A DNA stretch of 50,103 nt from Gloeocapsa sp. PCC 73106 (GCF_000332035.1 NZ_ALVY01000209.1:1-50103); one strand, 5' to 3'; positions 1 through 10,157 are shown, counted from the stretch's first letter. Numbers and translations are program-made. The notes: generated by a model not told the origin, from the letters alone.

Positions 1-11
1 TCCTAATAGTA

Positions 12-290
12 ATGGCGACTGCTATAACTCCAAAACAAGTACAAGAGAAATTTGGATATCACCCTAAGACATTAGCTAATTGGGCAGCTCAAGGCAAAAT
101 AGTTTGTTATAGTACAATGTAGAAAATCAGATATTGATTCCTATGGTAGGTAAAAGCATAATGCTACTGCAGAATCAGACAAAAGATACCTAATTCCCAA
201 ACATCTGAAATAGGGGTAGATAAAGGGTTTACCGAAGCCTTAATAGATTCTGATGGCGTGGTTTATGGGGATGAGATAGGAAAAGTAAGT
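12..290 (+). pseudogene. IS607-type insertion sequence remnant (tnpA start plus tnpB scrap)
   Basis: A 36-codon ORF at 12-122 begins MATAITPKQVQEKFGYHP and looks like the MerR-type helix-turn-helix at the start of IS607-family TnpA serine recombinases. It stops long before the catalytic domain. Further on, codons from 207 read EIGVDKGFTEALIDSDG, a fragment like the first RuvC-type motif of TnpB proteins. The two pieces are separated by stops and far too close together for an intact element, so this is a deletion remnant. It abuts the 3' end of the cyclic-di-GMP gene at 294. Family assignment is from pattern recognition only. Confidence 0.6.
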
Positions 291-293
291 TGT

Positions 294-3200
294 TCATCCA
301 ATTCCAGATATGGTGTCACGCCCTTTGGCTTTGGCGAGGTATAGAGCTTGATCTGCTTCCTGAATGAGTGCTTGAGGAGAGAGAGAAACTTGGGGAATTA
401 TGCAAGATACCCCTAAGCTTAGGGTTACTATCTGATGCTCTGAGTTGACGTGGGGAATCTCTAGAGCTTTAATTGCCGCTTGAATTCTTCTGGCGATGGT
501 TAAGGTTCCTGTTAGAGATGTGTTGGGTAGAACTACGGCAAATTCTTCCCCACCATAGCGCGCTACTAAATCGTCAGGACGTTTTAAGACTGAGGCAATG
601 GCTTTAGCGATCGCGATCAGGCATTCGTCTCCTTGCTGATGTCCATAGGTATCATTGTATTGTTTAAAATAATCCACATCACAGAGAATCAAAGAAAGCA
701 CATCCTCTGAACGCAACAATCGATTCCATTGTTCTTGTAAATAATTATCAAAGCGATAACGATTAGCTACTTGAGTCAAACCATCCATAGATGAGAGTTT
801 TTGTAATTTCAAGTTAGCTTGGCTTAACTGCTCATAGAGTTCCCCTTGATGAATCGCGATCGCTGTTTGTGTTGTTAATTGACTCAACAGAGTTACTTCT
901 TGGGGTTCCCATTGACGCGTTTCTCTGCATTGATGGACAATCAATAACCCCCACAATTTTTCTTGATGAACTATGGGGAGTACTAAGTTGCTTTTGACTT
1001 GATAGCGCGTTAGTAATTCTAGATGACAGGACGCTAATTCTTCTTTGGTAACGTCTGCGATCGCTTTGATTCTTCCTTGGCGGTAATGTTTAATATATTG
1101 TTCTCGAAAACAGGGGTCATCGATCAAATCTCCCAAAATTGACAATTCTGACTCAGACACCGATTCTACTACCACTGTACCGCTCCAGTCGGCGTTGAAT
1201 TGATACAAAAAAACGCGATCAGCTTGCAATAGGTGGCGTACCTCCGTAACTGTAGTTTCCATTATCTCTTCCAGATTTAAAGACTGTCTAATTTTTTGAG
1301 CTACCTCCATCACCAGACGTTCACGTATGTTTTGCTTTTTTAACTGCTGTTTCAGAGCGATATAAGCTTCAATCAAACCGCTGTTTTGCCGTACCGACGC
1401 CATAACTTCCTGGTGTTCTGATAGGTTTATGGGTTTTTTCAAGGCTAAACTGGCAGCAGGCTGATTTTCAGATGTTTCTCGCTCTATTGACCATTTTTTC
1501 ATGAGTATTTGACTCAAGGGCTCACTTTCTAAAGGAGGGCTAATCAAATAACCTTGGATCGCGTCGCAATCGAGTTTTTGCAATAAATCCGCTTGTTCCA
1601 TTGTCTCCACTCCTTCGGCAATGATCTGCAAATTCAAAGATTTACCTAAGAAAATAATACTTTGACAGAGTCTAGCCGCGCTTTCGTCTTCTGCTATATT
1701 TGTAATAAATGCTCTGTCGATTTTGAGGATATTAACGGGTAGATTTTTTAAAACGCTCAAAGAAGAATACCCCGTCCCAAAATCATCAATGGCTATTTTA
1801 ACCCCTTGTTGATTTAGTTTTTCTAAAACTTTCACAGTTTCTGCCAAATTTTCTACCAAAGTACTCTCGGTAATTTCTAGTGTCAAATACTTACCATCCA
1901 TTTGAGTAGCTGTTAAGATTGACTCGATTCTCCCCAAGAGTGTGGGTTTTGTAAATTGCACCCCTGAGAGATTAACTGACATTTTCAGACTAGGTAATCC
2001 CAACATTTCCCACAGACGATGTTGTTCGCAGGCCGTTTTTAATACCCACTCTCCCAGATCATGAATCAGACCAATTTCTTCTGCTAAGGGAATAAATTTA
2101 GCAGGTGAAATCCAGCCATGTTTAGGATGATACCAACGCGCTAAAGCCTCTACACCACAAATTGTTTTAGTCTTGAAAGATATTTGGGGTTGATATTGTA
2201 GGGTTAATTCTTCACGGCTAATCGCTCTTTTTAAATCGGCGGCGAGGGCTAACCAGTTAAAGTCTTGTTGTTTTAGTTGAGGATTATACAATTGAAACGT
2301 ATTTTTTCCTCGAGCTTTGGCTTGGTACATCGCTGTTTCTGCGTTGTTGATCAACGTCTCAGCCCTATCTCCGTCATAGGGAGCTAAGGAAATTCCCAAA
2401 CTTGCACTTAAGTCAATAATATGACTCTGAAAATAAAATGGGTTTTGTAATTTTTGCAGAATTTCTTTACATAATTCTATCAATTCATCTGTGTAGGTTA
2501 ATTTATGTAATAAGATCATGAATCTATCTCCATGCCATCGCGCTAACAGGGGATTTAATTCTTTTTTCGTTTCTAAATAATCTCTAATTCTTTCTCCAAC
2601 TTTTTGAACTAAATAATCTCCAACTTTGTGTCCAAGAGATTCATTTATTCTTTTAAATTGGTCTAAATCTAACATCACTATCCCCAGTATTTCCCCTTTT
2701 TCTACGGCATTTACTAAGGATAAATTTACCTGATGGCTAAAGATTTGATTATTGGGCAGTTGAGTCAAGCTATCGTAATTAGATCCATGATGAATCAAGC
2801 TATCAAGACGTTCTTGAGTGAGGAGTATATAGAGATGTCTGCCGATTTTTTCTGCTAATTTTAGCTCATCATTAGTCCAATAGGGAGAACCTCGCTTCAG
2901 TTCACACCAAGTAGCAAAAGATTGACGGGGTTTTTGATTGCGAGAGTCATTTTCTTCTCTTCCGGCCCAATGAATCTCCCATTCTCTCTCCTCACGAAAT
3001 AGGGTTAAACAGCCCAGCCATTGATGATGATAGTGAAGTATAATAAATAAGAAAGAGTGGATTTCTGGTTTAACATAGTTTAGCAGTTGTTTACAGTCAA
3101 AGTTAGCTTCTAACTCTTTTCTGGTATAAGCTTGAGGGTAATAACTCAGGTTTTGCTTTTCTTGATCTATCGGTAAAACTAAGATTTTTTTGATTAAATC

Positions 3201-4031
3201 TAGCCAATAATTATTAACATCTATTTCTGAACAATAGGGGCGTTGACCATAGTGATGTATTTGGGATGGTTTTCCTGTTAATTCAGGTGTTATGTAAGCT
3301 AGTCCTCCATCGGCGTTTAGCTGTTTCACGGAGGTTTCTAAAATTGATGTCCAAGTTTGGTGATTACTCCCTAGATTTTCCCACCAAATCTGATTAATTT
3401 GCTCGATAATGTTTTGTTGTTTTTGTTCCTGTTTCGATTGAACGATTAGTGCTTCTTGATTTAAAGCTAGAGAAATTTGTTTACTCAATAGTTGCATCAG
3501 AGTCAGCTCTTGTTGTTGAAATCGCCGTGGCTCGCTATGATGAACTACTAATAAGCCCCATAAGTCATTCCAGTAGAATATGGGGACCGTCAAGGAGGAT
3601 AATACCCCCATAGTTAGCAGGTATTGTAGGTGACATGGATCTGCCGGTTGGTAAATTAGCTCTACTTTGGAGGAGTTTGCTGTGTGAAGCGTTTCGGTGT
3701 AAATGGTCTTGCGTCTCGCTGTAACATCGATAGTGACAGCATGAGTAGATTTAACTAATGATTGTCTAACTTTATTGGGTAAATCTGTGTCGGGAAAGTG
3801 CAGCCCCAGGAGTGAAGGTAAGCGATCGTGCACCAAAGATTCGGCTACTACTTCGCCACTAGCGTCGGTAGCAAAGCGATAAATCTTCACTCGGTCTACT
3901 TGGAGTGTTGTTTGGGCTTCTTGAGCAATCAGAGCTAAGACTTCTTTAAAATTACCATATTCGGGTTGATGGTAAATAAGATGAGTAATCTTAGCAAAAA
4001 ATGATGAAGAAGCTATATTTTCATCGCTCAT
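294..4031 (-). CDS. GAF-GGDEF(degenerate)-EAL-GAF-GGDEF cyclic-di-GMP enzyme with possible bilin-binding GAF
   Basis: A 1245-residue soluble signalling protein that probably makes and breaks cyclic di-GMP. Order: an N-terminal phytochrome-like GAF (about 20-200) with DPCHLQYL, placing Cys133-His134 where phytochromes and cyanobacteriochromes attach bilin; a degenerate GAF-like stretch (about 210-400); a GGDEF domain whose signature is HGDRF near 500, probably not a cyclase; an EAL domain with EALARW near 629 and DDFGTGYSS near 750, and with EGVE and QGY motifs, probably an active phosphodiesterase; a second GAF (about 930-1080); and a C-terminal GGDEF with intact GGEEF near 1157, probably an active cyclase. 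There is no PAS or PHY domain and no membrane segment. The start is the ATG of MSDENIASSS. The gene stands alone, with about 95 bp between it and the clpB stop. Domain calls are firm; bilin binding is inference. Confidence 0.93.
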   Translation of the reverse strand: MSDENIASSSFFAKITHLIYHQPEYGNFKEVLALIAQEAQTTLQVDRVKIYRFATDASGEVVAESLVHDRLPSLLGLHFPDTDLPNKVRQSLVKSTHAVTIDVTARRKTIYTETLHTANSSKVELIYQPADPCHLQYLLTMGVLSSLTVPIFYWNDLWGLLVVHHSEPRRFQQQELTLMQLLSKQISLALNQEALIVQSKQEQKQQNIIEQINQIWWENLGSNHQTWTSILETSVKQLNADGGLAYITPELTGKPSQIHHYGQRPYCSEIDVNNYWLDLIKKILVLPIDQEKQNLSYYPQAYTRKELEANFDCKQLLNYVKPEIHSFLFIILHYHHQWLGCLTLFREEREWEIHWAGREENDSRNQKPRQSFATWCELKRGSPYWTNDELKLAEKIGRHLYILLTQERLDSLIHHGSNYDSLTQLPNNQIFSHQVNLSLVNAVEKGEILGIVMLDLDQFKRINESLGHKVGDYLVQKVGERIRDYLETKKELNPLLARWHGDRFMILLHKLTYTDELIELCKEILQKLQNPFYFQSHIIDLSASLGISLAPYDGDRAETLINNAETAMYQAKARGKNTFQLYNPQLKQQDFNWLALAADLKRAISREELTLQYQPQISFKTKTICGVEALARWYHPKHGWISPAKFIPLAEEIGLIHDLGEWVLKTACEQHRLWEMLGLPSLKMSVNLSGVQFTKPTLLGRIESILTATQMDGKYLTLEITESTLVENLAETVKVLEKLNQQGVKIAIDDFGTGYSSLSVLKNLPVNILKIDRAFITNIAEDESAARLCQSIIFLGKSLNLQIIAEGVETMEQADLLQKLDCDAIQGYLISPPLESEPLSQILMKKWSIERETSENQPAASLALKKPINLSEHQEVMASVRQNSGLIEAYIALKQQLKKQNIRERLVMEVAQKIRQSLNLEEIMETTVTEVRHLLQADRVFLYQFNADWSGTVVVESVSESELSILGDLIDDPCFREQYIKHYRQGRIKAIADVTKEELASCHLELLTRYQVKSNLVLPIVHQEKLWGLLIVHQCRETRQWEPQEVTLLSQLTTQTAIAIHQGELYEQLSQANLKLQKLSSMDGLTQVANRYRFDNYLQEQWNRLLRSEDVLSLILCDVDYFKQYNDTYGHQQGDECLIAIAKAIASVLKRPDDLVARYGGEEFAVVLPNTSLTGTLTIARRIQAAIKALEIPHVNSEHQIVTLSLGVSCIIPQVSLSPQALIQEADQALYLAKAKGRDTISGIG

Positions 4032-4125
4032 TTCTTACTTTACCTAATTTGCGGGCTGAAAAACGTATGTTATGTCTACATTTTAAGACATAAAATCCCA
4101 AGTTATCGCCATAATGTCATTTTCT

Positions 4126-6753
4126 TTACAGAATAGTGGTTAACGCGGGGGTAGATTCGAGCTGAAAAGTAAGAGCGTTGTCTACACAATCAACCCAGAT
4201 CGTGTCACCTTCTGTAAAAGTATTATCTAAGATTTTGGTGGCTAGAGGATTTTCCAGTTCCCGTTGCATTGCTCTTTTCAAGGGACGAGCACCGTAGATT
4301 GGGTCATATCCGGCGTTGACTAGATGATCTTTGGCGCTCTCAGAGAGTTTGAGTCGTAATTTTTGCTCAGCTAAAAGTCTTTCAATTCTCTGCAATTGCA
4401 AGGTAACGATTTGGCGTAGTTCTTCCCGCGTTAAGGTATGGAAAATAATTAAATCGTCGATCCGGTTGAGAAACTCAGGACGAAAATGACTGCGCAAGCT
4501 AGCGATCGCCAGTTGACACATCTGTTCGTAATCTTGATCATCGGCGGCGTAGTTCAGGATATGTTCACCACCAACATTACTAGTCATGATGATAATGGTG
4601 TTGCGAAAGTCTACTAGGCGTCCTTGGGAGTCGGTAATCCGTCCATCATCTAGGACTTGTAATAGGATGTTGAAGACGTCTTTGTGGGCTTTTTCCACCT
4701 CATCTAGTAGAACGACCGAGTAGGGGCGACGGCGAATCACCTCAGAGAGTTGTCCTCCTTCTTCGTAACCGACGTAACCCGGAGGTGCTCCCACTAGACG
4801 GGAAACGGCGTGTTTTTCCATGTACTCTGACATATCGATTCTGACTAGAGCTTCTTCACTATCAAAAAGGAATTGAGCGATCGCTCTGGCTAATTCGGTT
4901 TTACCCACACCCGTCGGTCCCATAAACAAGAAAGAGCCGATGGGACGTCCGGGATCTTTCATTCCTGCTCTAGCTCGTCGGATCGCTGCAGCTACGGCCG
5001 CGACTGCTTCTGTTTGTCCGATGACTTTGGCGTGGAGATGGGTTTCTAATTCTAGTAGTTTCTGTTTTTCTGAAGCTAAGAGTCGATTGATAGGAATACC
5101 CGTCCAGCGTGCTACTATTTCGGCGATATCGGCTTCTGTTACCTCTTCTCGCAGGAGGGTAGCTCCTTGGGACTGAATTTCTAGTAGTTGTGCTTCTTTG
5201 GCTTCTCGTTCTCTTTGTAGTGTTTCTAACTTACCGTATTTCAGTTGAGCTGCTTTGTTGAGATCATAAGCTCTCTCTGCTTGTTCTACTTGTACTCTGA
5301 GTTGATCTTCTGCTTCTTTGAGATTATTAATTGCTTCTAAGAGTTGTTTTTCTCCCAACCATTGACCAGATAGTTCATGTTGTTTAGTTTCTAAAGCGTT
5401 GATTTCCTGTTCAATCCGTTCTAGACGTTCTTTAGTTGTACTGGGGCGTTTTTCTTCTCCTGCTAGGGAGAGTTTCTCCATTTGTAACTGCATTAAGCGT
5501 CGGTCGATATCTTCTAATTCTACTGGTTTAGAAGTTATTTCCATTTTTAATTGAGCTGCGGCTTCATCGACTAGATCGATCGCTTTATCGGGTAAAAATC
5601 GGTCGGTAATGTAGCGTTGGGAGAGGCTAGCTGAGGCTACTAAAGCTGTGTCGGTAATTTTAACGCCGTGATGGACTTCGTATCTTTTTTTGAGTCCTCG
5701 CAGAATCGAGATCGTGTCTTCTACGGTCGGTTGTTTGATGTATACTTGCTGGAAACGTCGCTCTAAGGCTGCGTCTTTTTCGATGTGTTTGCGGTATTCA
5801 TCTAGGGTGGTGGCGCCAATACAGCGCAGTTCCCCTCGTGCGAGCATGGGTTTAAGTAGGTTACCCGCGTCCATGGCTCCTTGGCTGGAACCCGTTCCTA
5901 CTACTGTATGTAGTTCGTCGATAAATAGGACTATTTGCCCGTTAGATTCTATAACTTCTTTGAGAACGTTTTTCAGACGACTTTCGAATTCTCCTCTGTA
6001 TTTGGAACCGGCGATCAAACTTCCCATGTCTAGGGAAATGAGTTGACGATTTTTGAGGGATTCGGGTACATCGCCGTTAACGATGCGTTGGGCTAAGCCT
6101 TCGGCGATCGCTGTTTTGCCTACTCCTGGTTCGCCGATGAGTACTGGGTTGTTTTTGGAGCGACGCGAAAGTACTTGTATCACTCGTCTTATTTCTTCGT
6201 CTCTACCAATCACTGGATCTAACTTACCTGCTTTAGCTTGTTCTGTTAAGTCTCTACCGTATTTACTCAGTGCGTCGTATTGCTCTTCTTGATTTTTTTC
6301 TGTGACTTTTTGGGTACCGCGCACGGCTTTGATCTGGACTTCTAAATCTTGAGGATCCAGGTTAAAATTGCGCAGGGTACGTTTACCGATGCGTTCATCT
6401 TCAGCAAAACCCATGAACAGATGCTCTATGGAGATGTACTCATCTTGCCAACTGAGTCGGGATGCTTCTGCTCGATCTAAGAGAATGTCTAAACTTCTTC
6501 CTAGATAGAGTTGGTCTATTGTGGGCAATCTTCCCTGTTTGCTGGTAAAGTTCTCTAATTGTTGTCTCAAACGAGTAATATCTATATTGACTTTATTGAG
6601 TATTTTTTGACCTAGTCCTTTTTGCTCTAGCAATGCTAAGGCTAAATGTTCTACTTCTAGATTTTGATTTTTGTAGAGACGGGCTACGTCTTGAGATTTA
6701 ACTATTGCGTCCCAAGCTTGTTCGGTAAATTTGTTTGGATCGGTAGGCTGCAT
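4126..6753 (-). CDS. clpB: ATP-dependent chaperone/disaggregase ClpB
   Basis: Hsp100 disaggregase that works as a hexamer with the DnaK system to recover aggregated proteins in the cytoplasm. The 875-residue product has an N-terminal Clp repeat domain (about 1-150), a first AAA+ module with Walker A GEPGVGKT near 208 and Walker B LFIDELHT, a long coiled-coil M domain (about 400-520), a second AAA+ module with GPTGVGKT near 614 and LLDEVEKAH, and a C-terminal D2-small domain. A longer reading frame begins at TTG 6786, but the ATG at 6753 giving [14 protein letters not shown] matches the usual cyanobacterial ClpB start and avoids overlap with the upstream gene. The upstream 2TM gene ends 29 bp before it, so the two are probably co-transcribed. 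No CIRCE-like operator was identified. Confidence 0.96.
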   Translation of the reverse strand: MQPTDPNKFTEQAWDAIVKSQDVARLYKNQNLEVEHLALALLEQKGLGQKILNKVNIDITRLRQQLENFTSKQGRLPTIDQLYLGRSLDILLDRAEASRLSWQDEYISIEHLFMGFAEDERIGKRTLRNFNLDPQDLEVQIKAVRGTQKVTEKNQEEQYDALSKYGRDLTEQAKAGKLDPVIGRDEEIRRVIQVLSRRSKNNPVLIGEPGVGKTAIAEGLAQRIVNGDVPESLKNRQLISLDMGSLIAGSKYRGEFESRLKNVLKEVIESNGQIVLFIDELHTVVGTGSSQGAMDAGNLLKPMLARGELRCIGATTLDEYRKHIEKDAALERRFQQVYIKQPTVEDTISILRGLKKRYEVHHGVKITDTALVASASLSQRYITDRFLPDKAIDLVDEAAAQLKMEITSKPVELEDIDRRLMQLQMEKLSLAGEEKRPSTTKERLERIEQEINALETKQHELSGQWLGEKQLLEAINNLKEAEDQLRVQVEQAERAYDLNKAAQLKYGKLETLQREREAKEAQLLEIQSQGATLLREEVTEADIAEIVARWTGIPINRLLASEKQKLLELETHLHAKVIGQTEAVAAVAAAIRRARAGMKDPGRPIGSFLFMGPTGVGKTELARAIAQFLFDSEEALVRIDMSEYMEKHAVSRLVGAPPGYVGYEEGGQLSEVIRRRPYSVVLLDEVEKAHKDVFNILLQVLDDGRITDSQGRLVDFRNTIIIMTSNVGGEHILNYAADDQDYEQMCQLAIASLRSHFRPEFLNRIDDLIIFHTLTREELRQIVTLQLQRIERLLAEQKLRLKLSESAKDHLVNAGYDPIYGARPLKRAMQRELENPLATKILDNTFTEGDTIWVDCVDNALTFQLESTPALTTIL

Positions 6754-6782
6754 TCTATTTATAATTTCAGTTTCAGATATTA

Positions 6783-7295
6783 TCAATCACTAGTCAGTAT
6801 TTGCCAAGTTTTTTTGGTCCATAACCAAAAATTTCCCAGCGATCGCTTCATTTCTTGTCTAAAATACCAACTTTCAAAGGCTTGTTCATAATTTTTTCCT
6901 TTTAGTTGGATCGTTTTCCAAGTTTTCAGGGATATCCCCAATCCCCAAAACAGTAGTATATACCAAGACCAAGATAAACTGCCGACCAGAGTGAGATTTA
7001 GTGTGATTAAAAACACGTTGACGATCAGATATCTAGCTATGCTTTGTTTAAGTTCTTCTCGGAGATATAAATTAAACTCTTGTTTTTTGAGATTAAGTTT
7101 TTTCTGATTTAACCAGTCGCTCTCGGCGGCTTGGATGTATTCTGGATCTATGTCTAATTCGGCGGCTATTTCCCAGAGTTGCTCTCGAGATAATCCTTCT
7201 TGTTCACCTTTGCGAGCGATCGCAATTCGTAGAATTTCTTGAACTTCTTCTGGCTCATAGAACTGTGGTTGTTGCAATTCAGAGGCTGTCATCAT
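6783..7295 (-). CDS. 2TM domain-containing membrane protein
   Basis: A 170-residue protein of unknown function. The N-terminal half (about 1-75) is hydrophilic, with two helical segments around EPEEVQEILRIAIARKGEQ and REQLWEIAAELDIDPEYIQ. This N-terminal pattern followed by a 2TM domain is common in cyanobacterial proteins. Two close hydrophobic helices follow (about 92-130, around YLIVNVFLITLNLTLVGSL and WYILLFWGLGIS), then a charged tail. It lies 29 bp upstream of clpB on the same strand and is divergent from the ABC ATPase gene, with a 79-bp shared promoter region. The first two codons are both ATG, so the start may be 7295 or 7292. Confidence 0.75.
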   Translation of the reverse strand: MMTASELQQPQFYEPEEVQEILRIAIARKGEQEGLSREQLWEIAAELDIDPEYIQAAESDWLNQKKLNLKKQEFNLYLREELKQSIARYLIVNVFLITLNLTLVGSLSWSWYILLFWGLGISLKTWKTIQLKGKNYEQAFESWYFRQEMKRSLGNFWLWTKKTWQILTSD

Positions 7296-7374
7296 CTCAG
7301 TTTTTTTGCTCTAATTTACACAAGTATTTTTATTACGGGAAGTTATCTTTATTTTAAGCTGAAACCATCATCCT

Positions 7375-8316
7375 ATGATTGAAGTTGAAAGTCTTAGTAA
7401 AATTTATGGTTCTTGTGTGGCGATTGACGCCCTAACTTTTCGTGTAGAAGCGGGAGAGACGCTGGGTTTTCTCGGACCAAATGGCGCGGGTAAAACGACT
7501 ACTATGCGCATTTTAGCAGGTGCTATCCCTCCTAGCGCGGGTACGGCCAGAATAGCAGGGTTTGACATTCAAGAACAATCCATGGCTGTCAAGAAGCGCT
7601 TGGGTTTTTTACCGGAGAATCCCCCTCTGTATCCTAATATGAGCGTCAGGGGTTTTTTACATTTTGTCGCTACGATCAAGGGTGTCAGCGCGGGCGATCG
7701 CCCTAATCGAGTTAATTGGGTGCTCGAACGTTGTCAACTTCAAGAATATAGTCGGGTTTTAATCAGTAAACTCTCTAAAGGCTATCGTCAACGGGTGGGA
7801 ATCGCTCAAGCTATTGTACATCGTCCTCCGGTAATCATTCTTGATGAACCTACTGTGGGTTTAGATCCCTTGCAAATTATCGAGGTACGGCATTTGATTC
7901 GCAGTTTAGGGGGTGACCATACGGTTATTCTTTCTACTCATATTTTACCGGAAGTGAGTATGACCTGCGATCGCGTGGTAATTATTAATCGGGGTAAAGT
8001 TGTCGCTACTGCAACTTTGGATAATCTGATGAGGGAATTTGCTAGTAGATTTACTTATACAATCGAATTAGACGGTTTTACGGAAGATTTGCTCTCACTT
8101 TTGCGTCAAGTTCCCGGTGTCTCCCAAGCTTCAATCGATTCTCAATTCTCTGTAGCTTCTCGAACTCTGCTACAAGTTACCTGTCAACCTAATTCTGAAC
8201 CAGGGGACCAAATTGCAGCTTTAATTGTTACTCAAGGCTTAAGCTTGTATGAAATGCGCCGGAGTCGCCCCACACTGGAAGATGTTTTTCTGGAACTATT
8301 GGCTAAGAGTGGTTAA
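7375..8316 (+). CDS. ABC transporter ATP-binding protein (ABC-2/GldA type)
   Basis: A 313-residue ATPase subunit of an ABC-2 type exporter. Visible motifs are Walker A GPNGAGKT at 34-41, signature LSKGYRQR near 135, Walker B VIILDEPTVGLDP near 155 and the switch histidine in STHIL. A C-terminal extension of about 90 residues resembles the DUF4162-type tail of GldA/NatA-like ATPases. In many cyanobacteria an ABC-2 permease gene follows; here the next gene is a DUF4327 protein, so the membrane partner must be encoded elsewhere. The substrate is unknown. Confidence 0.92.
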   Translation: MIEVESLSKIYGSCVAIDALTFRVEAGETLGFLGPNGAGKTTTMRILAGAIPPSAGTARIAGFDIQEQSMAVKKRLGFLPENPPLYPNMSVRGFLHFVATIKGVSAGDRPNRVNWVLERCQLQEYSRVLISKLSKGYRQRVGIAQAIVHRPPVIILDEPTVGLDPLQIIEVRHLIRSLGGDHTVILSTHILPEVSMTCDRVVIINRGKVVATATLDNLMREFASRFTYTIELDGFTEDLLSLLRQVPGVSQASIDSQFSVASRTLLQVTCQPNSEPGDQIAALIVTQGLSLYEMRRSRPTLEDVFLELLAKSG

Positions 8317-8375
8317 ACAAAGTTGAAAAGTGTAAAACTAGATACAACTAAATCGCAATTTTATTTTTAACAACC

Positions 8376-8597
8376 ATGATTACTCAATTTGTTTACTCAC
8401 TAAAAATGATTCAAGATGAAGTCCGCCAATTGGTAGAAAAAGGAAGCATTAGCAGACAACAACATATTTACTCTCTTTGTAAGTACATCCCACCGAGGGA
8501 ATGGGTTTGCGTTGAATCAGAATTAGAAAAAGCTGACTATTTGTTGCGCGATCGCGTGGGTGAACTTATTAGTGTGGAAACTTGGAATAACGATTAG
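8376..8597 (+). CDS. DUF4327 family small protein
   Basis: A 73-residue soluble protein that I recognise as DUF4327, a family known from cyanobacteria. The conserved centre reads QHIYSLCKYIPPREWVCVE, followed by an acidic/aliphatic helix ending LLRDRVGEL. No catalytic motif or membrane segment is seen, and the function is unknown. It lies 59 bp after the ABC ATPase gene and may have its own promoter in that AT-rich gap. Confidence 0.85.
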   Translation: MITQFVYSLKMIQDEVRQLVEKGSISRQQHIYSLCKYIPPREWVCVESELEKADYLLRDRVGELISVETWNND

Positions 8598-8654
8598 GAG
8601 ACAGATAGTAACCTGGGAGACAAAATTTCAATCTAGAAAAGCAGAAATTAAATA

Positions 8655-8675
8655 TTTACGTGACATACGTGTAAA
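8655..8675. promoter_or_regulatory. Candidate operator upstream of the antiporter gene: paired TACGTG in an inverted TTTAC/GTAAA frame
   Basis: TACGTG occurs twice (8657-8662 and 8666-8671) with a 3-base spacer. The block is bounded by TTTAC and GTAAA, giving an imperfect palindrome. An AT-rich stretch, TAAAATAAAATAAT, follows and could contain the -10 box. The position, about 30-50 bp before the ATG, suits a regulator site. No regulator can be named. Confidence 0.3.
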
Positions 8676-8703
8676 CTAAAATAAAATAATTTCTGACTTG
8701 AGT

Positions 8704-10104
8704 ATGAATGGTCTCATTGTTTCACTTGATTTTTTTCCCAAAACTTGGTTACTTGGAGTGGCGTCAGAAGGAGAAACATCCGAAAATAGTGCTTTAATTT
8801 TAGCGGCAGTATTACTGAGCTTAGTGGTTATCTATTTTGCTAGTAAATTGGGAGGAGAACTCTGCGCTAGAATCAACCTCCCTCCAGTGTTGGGGGAATT
8901 AGTAGGAGGGGTAGTAATTGGAGTTTCAGTCTTAAAATTTCTGGTATTTCCTGAAAGTGGAGCAACAGCTGCTGACTCATTAATCATGCAACTGTTGGGA
9001 TTAACAGCTGATCTCTCTCCAGAAGCGGCTGAGTCAATATTTGCTACCCAAAGCGAGGCGATTTCTATTCTCGCCGAACTGGGAGTAATAATCTTGTTAT
9101 TTGAAATTGGCTTGGAATCAGATCTGAAAGAATTAATCAGGGTGGGACCTCAAGCGGCGGTAGTGGCGGTAGTTGGGGTAACGATTCCTTTTGCTTTAGG
9201 GACAGCGGGTTTACTTTACCTGTTTAACTTACCCACTATACCCGCTATTTTTGCTGGGGCGGCTTTAACAGCTACGAGTATTGGTATTACAGCCAAGGTA
9301 CTGGCAGAGATCGGCTATCTGAGTTCTAGAGAAGGACAGATTATTATTGGGGCGGCTGTACTCGATGACATTCTGGGTATTATTATCTTAGCCGTAGTAG
9401 CAAGTTTGGTGAAAACGGGTGAAATACAAGTAACTAATATCATTTATCTGATTATTAGTGCTGGAACTTTTTTGATTGGTACGATTCTTTTGGGTCGTTT
9501 GTTAATACCCTTTTTTGTGGGTTTGGTGAATGAAATGAAGACTCGTGGTCAATTGTTGATTACTTCTTTGATCTTTGCTCTTCTTTTATCTTATATAGCA
9601 AACATAATTCAATTAGAGGCAATTTTGGGGGCTTTTGCTGCGGGTTTGGTGTTGGCGGAAACCGAAAAACGTCAAGAATTAGAAGAACAAATCATTCCGG
9701 TGGCTGACATTTTAGTACCCATTTTCTTCGTCTGTGTAGGCGCCAGAACCGATCTCAGCGTCTTAAATCCAGGGGTTCCCAGTAATCGTGAGGGTCTAAT
9801 CATCGCCAGTTTTTTGATTGTCGTAGCGATTCTAGGTAAAGTTGTGGCTGGTTTTGCGGCTTTTGGTCAAGAAAAGCTCAATAAATTGGCAATTGGTGTG
9901 GGGATGGTTCCTCGGGGTGAAGTAGGGCTAGTATTTGCTGGAGTTGGTTCAGCTAGTGGTGCTCTTTCTCCGGCGACAGATGCGGCTATTATTGTGATGG
10001 TAATCGTAACAACTTTTATCGCGCCTCCTTTTTTGAGAATAGTTTTCCGAGAAAAAGCTTCAGAGACGGCAGATGCTTCAGCTAAATCGTCTGATGAGGT
10101 CTAG
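8704..10104 (+). CDS. Na+/H+ antiporter, CPA2 (NapA/NhaS3-like) family
   Basis: A cation:proton antiporter of 466 residues with about 12 hydrophobic segments. It has the CPA2 hallmarks: an early NLPPVLGELVGGVVIG block, the ion-site region AAVLDDILGIIIL with adjacent aspartates, and a late GMVPRGEVGLVFA block. It resembles cyanobacterial NhaS3-type proteins, which in Synechocystis are essential and thylakoid-located; location here is inferred. A TTG two codons upstream (8698) is possible, but the ATG at 8704 is preferred. No Shine-Dalgarno is obvious. A hairpin follows the stop codon. Confidence 0.9.
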   Translation: MNGLIVSLDFFPKTWLLGVASEGETSENSALILAAVLLSLVVIYFASKLGGELCARINLPPVLGELVGGVVIGVSVLKFLVFPESGATAADSLIMQLLGLTADLSPEAAESIFATQSEAISILAELGVIILLFEIGLESDLKELIRVGPQAAVVAVVGVTIPFALGTAGLLYLFNLPTIPAIFAGAALTATSIGITAKVLAEIGYLSSREGQIIIGAAVLDDILGIIILAVVASLVKTGEIQVTNIIYLIISAGTFLIGTILLGRLLIPFFVGLVNEMKTRGQLLITSLIFALLLSYIANIIQLEAILGAFAAGLVLAETEKRQELEEQIIPVADILVPIFFVCVGARTDLSVLNPGVPSNREGLIIASFLIVVAILGKVVAGFAAFGQEKLNKLAIGVGMVPRGEVGLVFAGVGSASGALSPATDAAIIVMVIVTTFIAPPFLRIVFREKASETADASAKSSDEV

Positions 10105-10113
10105 ATTCGGCTT

Positions 10114-10157
10114 TTTCCCAGTTTTTATTTCTTAGAGAACAGGAAATGACTGGGAAA
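10114..10157 (+). terminator. Long hairpin after the antiporter gene
   Basis: TTTCCCAGT (10114-10122) pairs with ACTGGGAAA (10149-10157). Inside it ATTTC (10127-10131) pairs with GAAAT (10143-10147). The structure starts about 10 bases after the stop codon but has no clear T run on the plus strand, so it could be a terminator or an mRNA-stabilising hairpin. Confidence 0.45.

Noticed and set aside
6754-6786. TTG start for clpB giving eleven extra residues
   Set aside because: The ATG at 6753 gives the usual ClpB N-terminus and avoids overlap with the upstream gene.
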